Source of the DNA: Christensenellaceae bacterium
GTDB taxonomy: Bacteria > Bacillota > Clostridia > Christensenellales > UBA1750
Direction: 5' to 3'
Assembly (NCBI GenBank): GCA_031287285.1
Contig: JAITTC010000225.1
Coordinates: 1-6,579 of the forward strand
Length of the DNA: 6,579 bases
Shown here one piece after another: positions 1 through 5,278 of the stretch. The notes under the pieces are model-generated. The model worked only from the letters and a program-made list of their open reading frames with translations. It was not told the DNA's origin and did not search any database. Each line of letters opens with the position of its first letter. Position 1 is the stretch's first letter. A program made the translations under genes and the position numbers.

Positions 1-1680
1 AGGCTCCGGCGTGGCGCTTGGAGAAGGTTCTGGCGTTGAGTCGTCCCCGCCGCCGCCAATCACGCCCCTCTTCTTCCACTGCGCGGTCAGCGTGATATTC
101 CCCGTCGTGCCGGCCGGAATCTCGTAATTCTTGGCGTTCGTCAGGTCGGTGATGAGCGGATCTGCATAGTCGACCGCCCAGCCCTCAAAGGTATAGCCGC
201 CCTTGGTCGGATTGCCAATCGAAATGGGGAAAGTGCTCAAATCCGAATAGCGCGCCGGGTTGCCGGCCGCGTTTGTGCCGCCGTCCAGCGCGTAGGTGAT
301 GCTGTAGTTCACCCTCCAGTGCGCGGTCAGCGTGATGCTTCCCGTCGCGGTGGTCGGAATGGCGTAGCTCGTGATGCTCGTTGTCAGGTCGGTTATGGCC
401 GTATTCGCGTAGTCGACCGTCCAGCCCTCAAAGCTGTAGCCGTCCTTAGTCGGAGGGTCGATCGTGATGGGAAGGTTAGCCACAGAATAGCTTGCCGGGT
501 TGCCGGCCGCGTTCGTGCCGCCGTCCAGCGCATACATGAGGGGGTAGTTCACGTCCCTTGTGTAGGCGATATCGTAGTTATTATAGCCCTGCGTCAGCGG
601 CGAGGTCCAGCTCGTGCCCAAAACATGCGCGCTGTAGGTCGCATCGTCCGCCGCGTTGCGAGTGTAGGCTGCCTGCGCGCTGTTATCTGTAAAGGTCGCG
701 CCGGCTTCCACGTTAAGCTTGGCCAGGTCGGAATAAGCTATCCAAATCCCGCCACCATCCTGCCCTGCCGTGTTGTTTGCGAACTGAGCGCGACTCGGAA
801 CAGTCAGGCTTGTTCCAACGCCGAGGCCCTCAAGGTAAATGGCGCCGCCATGTACCCCAGCAGTGTTCTCCTCGAAGAGCAACCTGCCGCTCAGGGTTAG
901 CGCGGCGCTGCTCGTCTTATAAATGCCGCCGCCGCTGTGAGTTGCGTAATTACTGTAAATATCGCAGTTATCCACACTAACCTGGCCCGCGCCGCACACG
1001 TAGACGCCGCCGCCATAGCCCGAAGTGTTGTCGCCAGCGGGCGTACCACTGGTGGCATTATAACAAATCGAGCCGCCAATCATGGTAAAGGAACCTTGAT
1101 CCATATACACACCGGCGCCATTGCCATTTCCCGTAAGGCCATTTCCCATGGCCGCGTTGTCCGAAATTTCACCTCCATCCAGCACAAGGAGGCCTTGGTT
1201 GGCTACGCCGCCGCCATTTAAAGCCGCGTTCTTCATGACGACGGCGTTAGTCAGTAAGTAGAGTTCACCAGTCGTGGAGTTATAAATCCCTCCCCCATTA
1301 TCGCTCACTTCGGAACCGCCAGTGATGTAGCTCTCTTCCAAATATAAATTTCCATTGTTGTTAAGAACGCGGCAGCTTTGCGCGCTGCCATCAATCTTCC
1401 GAACGTCGCCGCTGCCCATGATTTTGATGATGTTCTCCGGTCTGATCTCAAGCGGAGTCCCAGTCGTGAGGTAAATATCCTTCGTAATCAATATCTGCGT
1501 AACCGTTGAGCCCGCCGCAGTAATGGCGGCGCGCAGTTGTGCTTCATCCGCCACAGATACGGTGGCCCCCCATGTTGGCTCCACCACCGCAGCCCGGGCG
1601 ATCTGCATCGGCAAAAGCCCAACCAGCAGGCACAGGGCCAAAAACAGGCCCAGCTTCGCCCTTAAAGCGCTCTTTTTCAT
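1..1680 (-). CDS. Secreted beta-helix surface protein with InlB-type repeats (3' end cut by window edge)
   Basis: An uninterrupted frame of 560 codons runs from ATG (1678-1680) off the left edge, so the C-terminus is missing. Residues 1-30 form a signal peptide: basic MKKSALRAK, a Leu-rich core, probable cleavage after IARA. Residues about 40-340 carry repeated Gly motifs (GGGIY, GGGVA, GAGVY, GGGVY, GGGIY, GGAIY, GGGIW near residues 129, 156, 188, 223, 250, 278 and 309), spaced 27-35 residues apart and often preceded by SDN, NNTA or ENTA. This is the pattern of Pmp-like or pectate-lyase-like right-handed parallel beta-helices. Residues 377-536 are two InlB B-repeat (Flg_new, Listeria-Bacteroides) units with GYSFEGW/GYTFEGW and ITLTAHW/ITLTAQW. 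From 541 a linker GGGGDDSTPEPSPSATPEP begins, typical of proteins anchored to the wall by LPXTG or SLH modules; no anchor is visible here. The start is supported by GAGGGTG (1686-1692), about 8 nt upstream. An adhesin or wall-associated role is inferred. The ligand is unknown. Confidence 0.86.
   Translation of the reverse strand, partial: MKKSALRAKLGLFLALCLLVGLLPMQIARAAVVEPTWGATVSVADEAQLRAAITAAGSTVTQILITKDIYLTTGTPLEIRPENIIKIMGSGDVRKIDGSAQSCRVLNNNGNLYLEESYITGGSEVSDNGGGIYNSTTGELYLLTNAVVMKNAALNGGGVANQGLLVLDGGEISDNAAMGNGLTGNGNGAGVYMDQGSFTMIGGSICYNATSGTPAGDNTSGYGGGVYVCGAGQVSVDNCDIYSNYATHSGGGIYKTSSAALTLSGRLLFEENTAGVHGGAIYLEGLGVGTSLTVPSRAQFANNTAGQDGGGIWIAYSDLAKLNVEAGATFTDNSAQAAYTRNAADDATYSAHVLGTSWTSPLTQGYNNYDIAYTRDVNYPLMYALDGGTNAAGNPASYSVANLPITIDPPTKDGYSFEGWTVDYANTAITDLTTSITSYAIPTTATGSITLTAHWRVNYSITYALDGGTNAAGNPARYSDLSTFPISIGNPTKGGYTFEGWAVDYADPLITDLTNAKNYEIPAGTTGNITLTAQWKKRGVIGGGGDDSTPEPSPSATPEP
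73..552 (-). repeat. Two tandem 240-bp direct repeats encoding InlB B-repeat units
   Basis: Two in-frame 240-bp units lie head to tail: 313-552 (residues 377-456) and 73-312 (residues 457-536). Each starts with VNY, continues with YALDGGTNAAGNPA, then GY-[ST]-FEGW, VDYA, ITDLT, and ends with ITLTA-x-W. The DNA matches almost perfectly over stretches such as the segment coding for ALDGGTNAAGNPA and the one coding for ITLTA, and diverges in between. This suggests internal duplication followed by drift or partial gene conversion. The family (Flg_new/InlB B-repeat) is a small beta-grasp-like module, found in several to many copies in surface proteins of Gram-positive and some Bacteroides species. 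Confidence 0.9.
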
Positions 1681-1724
1681 TCAGGCACCCTCATTTCTGT
1701 CACAATTCGTCAAAATACAGCAAT

Positions 1725-1753
1725 AGTATAGAATACATCCCCTCCTCCGGCAA
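1725..1753 (-). promoter_or_regulatory. Sigma-A-like promoter of the surface protein gene
   Basis: Read on the minus strand, TTGCCG (1748-1753) and TATACT (1725-1730) are separated by exactly 17 bp. The predicted transcript starts near 1718 and has a leader of about 40 nt. The promoter lies between the serA terminator and the start codon, so the surface protein appears to be its own transcription unit. A small inverted element, CGGC/GCCG (1748-1751 and 1758-1761), overlaps the -35 box. It may be a regulator site but is short enough to be chance. Confidence 0.62.
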
Positions 1754-1789
1754 GGGCGCCGAAGCATATTTTACAAGTTCGTAACAACA

Positions 1790-1817
1790 AAAAAGGCCCC
1801 TTTGAAGGGGCCTTTTT
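1790..1817 (-). terminator. Intrinsic terminator of the serC-serA operon
   Basis: A perfect 11-bp stem (1790-1800 with 1807-1817; core GGCCCC/GGGGCC) closes a 6-nt loop. On the minus strand it ends in a run of six T (1789-1794 read backwards). It begins 16 nt after the serA TAA stop, the classic place for a Rho-independent terminator. The stem carries A-runs on one side and T-runs on the other, so it could act in both directions, but no plus-strand gene enters it. Confidence 0.93.
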
Positions 1818-1833
1818 ACAAAGAAGGCTTGGC

Positions 1834-3000
1834 TTAGCGAATGAGCCGCACGCGGATGGCGCCTTCGATCGCCTGCAGCCTCTGCACAGCGGCTTCCGGC
1901 AGCGGGGAATCGAGATCCAGCACCGAATAGGCGATGGACTGGCGCGAGCGGTTGACCATGTTCGAGATGTTCACGCCCTCGTCTGAAACCGCCTGCGCGA
2001 TTTGCGAGATCATGTTGGGGATGTTTTGATGGATGATGGCCACGCGGTGATGCTCCGGGGCCATGAGCTCGAGCTGCGGCAGGTTCACCGAATTGCGGAT
2101 GGAACCGTAGAGCAGGTAATCCCTGGTCTGCGCGGCCGCCATCTGGGCGCAATTTTCTTCGGATTCGGGGGTGGAAGCGCCAAGATGGGGGATTGAGATC
2201 ACGCCGGGGAACTCCAAAAGCTCGTCGGAGGGGAAATCCACGACGTATTTGCGAAGCTGCCCGCTTTCAAGGGCAGCCTTCATGGCGTTTGGCTCCACGA
2301 GCTCGCCGCGCGAGAGGTTGATGAGCACCGAGCCTCTTTTCATTTTGGCGAGGAAGCTCTCGTCGATCATGCCGCGGGTTTCCTTGTTGAGCGGCACGTG
2401 CACGGTTAAATAATCGGACTGCGCGATGAGCGCATCCTGGCTTTGGGCGCGGATGACCGCGCGAGAGAGGCCCCAGGCGTTTTCGACCGAGATGAAGGGG
2501 TCAAAACCCAAGACCTTCATATGCAGGTGCGTGGCCACGTTCGCGATGGGGCCGCCCACCGCGCCAAGGCCGAGCACGCCAAGGGTTTTGCCCTGAAGCT
2601 CCGGGCCGACGAATTGATTCTTGCCCTTTTCGACCAGCGCGGGAACCTCGGCGCCCTTGCCCTTCAGGCCCTTGGCCCAGTCGATGCCGCCCAAAATATC
2701 CCTTGCGGCGAGGAGCAGCGCGGCCACGGCCAATTCCTTGACGGCGTTCGCGTTGGCGCCCGGGGTGTTGAAGACCACGATGCCCCGCTCGGTGCAGCGA
2801 TCGACGGGAATGTTGTTATAGCCGGCGCCCGCCCGCGCGATAGAGAGCAGGGAGGAAGGAAGCTCCATTAAGAGCATATCCGTGGAGCGCACGAGGATGG
2901 CATCCGGCGATGAAGGTTCCTTTTCGGCGGTGAAAAGCGCGGAATCGAGCTCTTCGTGGATGATGGGTGAGATCGAAGACAGGGTTTGAACCTTGAACAT
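1834..3000 (-). CDS. serA: D-3-phosphoglycerate dehydrogenase (short form with C-terminal ACT domain)
   Basis: This cytoplasmic enzyme oxidises 3-phosphoglycerate to 3-phosphohydroxypyruvate with NAD, the first step of serine synthesis. The 388 residues hold a D-2-hydroxyacid dehydrogenase core with the Rossmann motif GLGAVG at 144-149 and Asp167 (GFDPF) at the end of the second strand, which favours NAD over NADP. The active-site Arg231 lies in NLSRGE and His272 in PHLGASTPESEEN. The acidic residue of the Arg-Glu-His relay falls in VDFPSDE (255-260), where Asp259 sits at the usual Glu place and Glu260 follows. Residues about 317-388 form an ACT domain (AIIHQNIPNMISQIAQ, then EGVNISNM), expected to sense serine. 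There is no long intervening domain, as is usual for short clostridial forms. AGGAGG (3011-3016) sits 10 nt before the ATG. The gene follows serC by 45 bp, so the two are probably cotranscribed and end at the terminator at 1790-1817. Confidence 0.96.
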   Translation of the reverse strand: MFKVQTLSSISPIIHEELDSALFTAEKEPSSPDAILVRSTDMLLMELPSSLLSIARAGAGYNNIPVDRCTERGIVVFNTPGANANAVKELAVAALLLAARDILGGIDWAKGLKGKGAEVPALVEKGKNQFVGPELQGKTLGVLGLGAVGGPIANVATHLHMKVLGFDPFISVENAWGLSRAVIRAQSQDALIAQSDYLTVHVPLNKETRGMIDESFLAKMKRGSVLINLSRGELVEPNAMKAALESGQLRKYVVDFPSDELLEFPGVISIPHLGASTPESEENCAQMAAAQTRDYLLYGSIRNSVNLPQLELMAPEHHRVAIIHQNIPNMISQIAQAVSDEGVNISNMVNRSRQSIAYSVLDLDSPLPEAAVQRLQAIEGAIRVRLIR

Positions 3001-3045
3001 GGAGAAGATCCCTCCTGATTGTGTTGTGCTTCTTTGGCCTGCCCT

Positions 3046-4134
3046 TTATGCGTGGGCGAGCTCGAAATCCTTCATGAACTGAACCAGCTCTGCGATGCCT
3101 TCGGCCGGCATGGCGTTGTAGATCGAGGCGCGCATGCCGCCCACCGAGCGGTGACCCTTGATGTTGACGAAGCCTGCCTGCTCTGCCTCCTTGCAGAAGG
3201 CGTCGTCAAGCTCCTTGCTGCCGGTGACGAAGGTGACGTTCATGATGGAGCGGTCGCGCGGCAAAACGGGGTTATTAAAAAGCTTCGATTCATCGAGGTA
3301 AGCGTAGAGGATCGCGGCCTTTTCTTCGTTGATCTTCTTGCGGGCCGAAAGGCCGCCGGTTTCGAGCAGCCACTCAAAGGTGAGGCCCGCCATATAGATG
3401 GGGAAGCAGGGCGGCGTGTTATACATCGAGCCGGTGGCGGCCATGGTTTCGTAGTCGAGCATCTTGGGCGCGATATCGAGCGCGCGGCCGATGAGATCCT
3501 CGCGGATGAGCACGATGGTCACGCCCGCCGGGGCGACGTTCTTCTGCGCGCCCGCATAGAGGATGCCGAATTGGCTGACGTCGATCGGCTCCGAGAGGAT
3601 GCACGAGGAAGCGTCGGCCACCAGGGGAACCTTGCCGGTTTTGGGCAGGGTGGTGAACCTGGTGCCGTAAATGGTGTTGTTCAGGCAAATGTAGACATAG
3701 TCCGCGTCCGGGCGGAAATCCGCGTCGTTCCAATCGGGGATATGGGAATAGCCATCGCCCTTAGACGAGGCGACGACCTTGATATCGCCGAGGCGCTGCG
3801 CTTCCTGAATGGCGAGGTTTGCAAAGTTGCCAGAATTGATATAGTCAGCCTTGCCGGTCTTGTAGGCAGAGAGCAGATTCAGCGGGATTTGAGAAAACTG
3901 CATCGACGCGCCCCCTTGCAGGAAGAGGACCTTATAATTTTCAGGCACCGGCATCAGGCGGCGAAGATCGCTTTCGGCCTTGGCGATGATCCCTTCATAG
4001 ACCTTGGAGCGATGGCTCATCTCGGTTACGCTCATGCCGGAATCGCCGTAAGAAACGAACTCCTTCTGGGCCTTTTCGAGCACCGGCAGGGGCAGCATGG
4101 ATGGGCCTGCTGAGAAATTGTAGACGCGCTTCAT
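3046..4134 (-). CDS. serC: Phosphoserine aminotransferase
   Basis: This PLP enzyme of aminotransferase class V converts 3-phosphohydroxypyruvate and glutamate to O-phosphoserine and 2-oxoglutarate, using the product of SerA. At 362 residues it has the normal family length. The N-terminus NFSAGPSMLP (6-15) is the family signature. FLQGGASMQF (71-80) contributes to PLP phosphate binding, and NNTIYGT (152-158) to the substrate pocket. Asp174 (VADASS) contacts the cofactor ring nitrogen, and Lys198 in AGAQKNV is the Schiff-base lysine. GHRSVGGMRASIYNA (327-341) carries the phosphate-binding His-Arg pair. All expected catalytic residues are present, so the gene looks intact. The start is fixed by AGGAGG (4144-4149), 9 nt before the ATG. 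It is the first gene of the serC-serA unit, with its own promoter at 4179-4207. It could also serve pyridoxine synthesis, as SerC does in some bacteria, but nothing here shows that. Confidence 0.97.
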   Translation of the reverse strand: MKRVYNFSAGPSMLPLPVLEKAQKEFVSYGDSGMSVTEMSHRSKVYEGIIAKAESDLRRLMPVPENYKVLFLQGGASMQFSQIPLNLLSAYKTGKADYINSGNFANLAIQEAQRLGDIKVVASSKGDGYSHIPDWNDADFRPDADYVYICLNNTIYGTRFTTLPKTGKVPLVADASSCILSEPIDVSQFGILYAGAQKNVAPAGVTIVLIREDLIGRALDIAPKMLDYETMAATGSMYNTPPCFPIYMAGLTFEWLLETGGLSARKKINEEKAAILYAYLDESKLFNNPVLPRDRSIMNVTFVTGSKELDDAFCKEAEQAGFVNIKGHRSVGGMRASIYNAMPAEGIAELVQFMKDFELAHA

Positions 4135-4178
4135 AGGGGCAAACCTCCTAAAAGTCGTTTTTTATGCCTTTGAAAAGC

Positions 4179-4207
4179 AGTATACAGCAAGCGCGGATGA
4201 TTGACAA
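4179..4207 (-). promoter_or_regulatory. Sigma-A-like promoter of serC-serA
   Basis: On the minus strand TTGTCA (4202-4207) and TATACT (4179-4184) each match consensus at five of six positions and lie exactly 17 bp apart. The start of transcription should fall near 4172, giving a leader of about 37 nt. That is too short for a T-box or a riboswitch, so control would be at initiation or through the SerA ACT domain. The 110-bp gap after the kinase gene shows no hairpin with a T-run, so read-through from the kinase gene is also possible. Confidence 0.75.
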
Positions 4208-4244
4208 GGATTTATCAGACCTCGGCGGCGAAGTTTTGAGGGCC

Positions 4245-5066
4245 TCATCGCTTAAGCCTGATATGGGTGGCGGGAACGCGGCCTTCCAGAAGGTCGTCGA
4301 TGCGGTGCCTGGGCGAGCCGATGACCACGTGGGTGCCGAGTTTTGCGCAGGGCAGGATGTATTCAAGCTTTGCCCTGGCGCCGCCTGCCCCCTCGCGCGA
4401 GGCGCCCACGCAGCTTTGCTGCAGAAGGCGGATCGAGTTTTCAAGGCTCTGCGGGTCCTTTTCGCAAAGCTCGCGCACGATGGTGGAGGGGTCGTCCGCA
4501 TCGCGGTAGATTCCGTCTGCAGAGGTTAGGATGAGCAGGGTCTTCGCGCCGACCAATTCGGCGATCACGGCTGCGGTTTCGTCGTTATCGACGCATTCCA
4601 CTACGCTTTGGCTGGTTTTGCGCAATTCGCTCAATTCCATCTTGCGGTTTTCTTCGAAAGAAACCGGGTCGTTGTAGTTGACGATCGGGATGGCGCCCTG
4701 TTCCGGGCAGCGAAGGAGCAGATCGCGGATGAACTCGCGCGAAGCCTGCTTGTTAAAGTGCGTGTGCTCGACCAAAATCTGCCGCACGGAGTATTCGGGG
4801 CTGATATAACGGCGGTAGTTTTCCATCAAAATGGCCTGGCCCTGGGCCGCGTAGTCGGTCTTGACCTGCTCCAGCGCGCCGCCGAGCTCCTTGCCCTTGC
4901 GGCGGATATAGTCGAGCCTGCCGATCTCGGTCGCGCCGGAAGAAACCCAGATCATCCCCGGGCGAAGCTCCCGGCCGAGCCTTGCGAAGATGTTGTAATC
5001 CATATCGCCTTCTTCGCGCTGAATCAGCGCCATGGAGCCGATCTTGCCGACCAAATCGATGCCCAA
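4245..5066 (-). CDS. Amino acid kinase family protein, glutamate 5-kinase-like, without PUA domain
   Basis: The protein has 273 residues when read from TTG at 5064-5066 and ends at TGA. It shows the amino acid kinase fold in order: VGKIGS (6-11, phosphate-binding Lys8), VSSGATEIG (41-49), a middle region with AQGQAILMENYRRY (74-87) like the ProB GQ..LM..Y stretch, IPIVNYNDPVS (126-136), VDNDETAA (159-166), LILTSADGIY (178-187, nucleotide side) and GGARAKLEYI (228-237, second Lys). The NxND and DND motifs are ProB hallmarks, suggesting ATP-dependent phosphorylation of glutamate as the first proline step. Oddities: no PUA domain; NYND instead of the usual NEND; about 27 residues between the NYND and DND motifs, roughly twice the usual loop; TSADGIY in place of TD.DGLY; and no proA nearby. 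The fold is secure and the substrate is inferred. Another small carboxylate or phosphate acceptor is possible. Confidence 0.82.
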   Translation of the reverse strand: MGIDLVGKIGSMALIQREEGDMDYNIFARLGRELRPGMIWVSSGATEIGRLDYIRRKGKELGGALEQVKTDYAAQGQAILMENYRRYISPEYSVRQILVEHTHFNKQASREFIRDLLLRCPEQGAIPIVNYNDPVSFEENRKMELSELRKTSQSVVECVDNDETAAVIAELVGAKTLLILTSADGIYRDADDPSTIVRELCEKDPQSLENSIRLLQQSCVGASREGAGGARAKLEYILPCAKLGTHVVIGSPRHRIDDLLEGRVPATHIRLKR

Positions 5067-5075
5067 AGCTCTTTG

Positions 5076-5081
5076 CCTCCC
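5076..5081 (-). promoter_or_regulatory. Ribosome binding site that selects a TTG start for the kinase gene
   Basis: On the minus strand GGGAGG lies 9 nt upstream of TTG (5064-5066), and the residues after it (GIDLVGKIGS) begin directly with the first beta-strand of the kinase fold, as in other family members. The longest open frame begins 21 codons earlier at GTG (5127-5129). That GTG abuts the predicted -10 box, lies upstream of the expected transcript start, has no Shine-Dalgarno sequence, and would add an Arg-rich tail with no family counterpart. Confidence 0.8.
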
Positions 5082-5086
5082 TTGCA

Positions 5087-5105
5087 CGGCGGCGAGACGC
5101 CGCCG
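5087..5105 (-). promoter_or_regulatory. Perfect GC hairpin in the kinase gene leader
   Basis: CGGCGGCG (5087-5094) and CGCCGCCG (5098-5105) form an 8-bp, all-GC stem around a 3-nt loop. It would sit at about +9 to +27 of the transcript and end 5 nt before the ribosome binding site. It has no T-run, so it is not a terminator. It could stabilise the 5' end of the mRNA or tune access to the ribosome binding site. As DNA it is also a possible repressor site just downstream of the promoter. Confidence 0.6.
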
Positions 5106-5119
5106 AATTCCCGAAGGCA

Positions 5120-5148
5120 AGTATAGCACAACGCCCGCGCCTTTTGAA
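5120..5148 (-). promoter_or_regulatory. Sigma-A-like promoter of the kinase gene
   Basis: On the minus strand TTCAAA (5143-5148) and TATACT (5120-5125) lie 17 bp apart. Transcription would start near 5113, leaving a leader of about 47 nt before the TTG start. The -10 hexamer is the same as in the two other minus-strand promoters of the window. The -35 box is the weakest part (four of six matches). Confidence 0.65.
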
Positions 5149-5169
5149 GCGAGCGGGGCGAAATCGCGC

Positions 5170-5198
5170 TTGAGGCGGAGGGCTTGCTATGGTAAAAT
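5170..5198 (+). promoter_or_regulatory. Sigma-A-like promoter of the GH42 gene
   Basis: TTGAGG (5170-5175) and TAAAAT (5193-5198) lie 17 bp apart, with transcription expected near 5205 and a leader of about 74 nt. Its -35 box faces away from that of the kinase promoter, with only 21 bp (5149-5169) between the two. One regulator bound there could affect both genes. That stretch contains the small palindrome GCGAAATCGC (5158-5167). Confidence 0.6.
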
Positions 5199-5212
5199 TG
5201 CGGTAAACAATC

Positions 5213-5236
5213 GGCGCGAAGGTAAAGATTCGCGCC
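5213..5236 (+). promoter_or_regulatory. Perfect inverted repeat in the GH42 leader (operator or hairpin)
   Basis: GGCGCGAA (5213-5220) is repeated as its exact reverse complement TTCGCGCC (5229-5236) across an 8-bp spacer. It spans about +8 to +32 of the predicted transcript, where repressors of sugar genes often bind. In RNA it would be an 8-bp stem that competes with two short downstream pairings, GCCC-AAA-GGGC (5234-5244) and GGGC/GCCC (5241-5244 with 5251-5254). Which of these matters cannot be told from sequence alone. Confidence 0.5.
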
Positions 5237-5278
5237 CAAAGGGCAAAGGAGCCCAAGAAAAAGCGAGGAGGAGCAGCC

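Noticed and set aside
73..552. The 240-bp repeats as a CRISPR array or transposon ends
   Set aside because: They are adjacent without spacers, stay in frame and encode a known protein repeat, so they are coding-sequence repeats.
319..1221. Plus-strand open frames across the surface protein gene (319-900, 937-1221)
   Set aside because: They lie opposite a continuous minus-strand frame with a signal peptide, beta-helix motifs and InlB repeats. Their Arg/Ala/Val-rich products match nothing recognisable.
1700..2152. Minus-strand 150-codon frame over the serA 3' end and terminator
   Set aside because: It runs through the terminator in a different frame from serA and contains low-complexity Arg/His/Pro sequence. 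It is a frame shadow.
3019..4113. A 364-codon plus-strand open frame lying antisense to almost all of serC
   Set aside because: SerC on the other strand has the full set of family motifs and catalytic residues. The antisense frame is a by-product of high GC content, has no recognisable domain and lacks a convincing ribosome binding site.
5087..5105. The kinase leader hairpin as an intrinsic terminator or attenuator
   Set aside because: There is no T-run on either strand after the stem, and no leader peptide with repeated proline or serine codons was seen.
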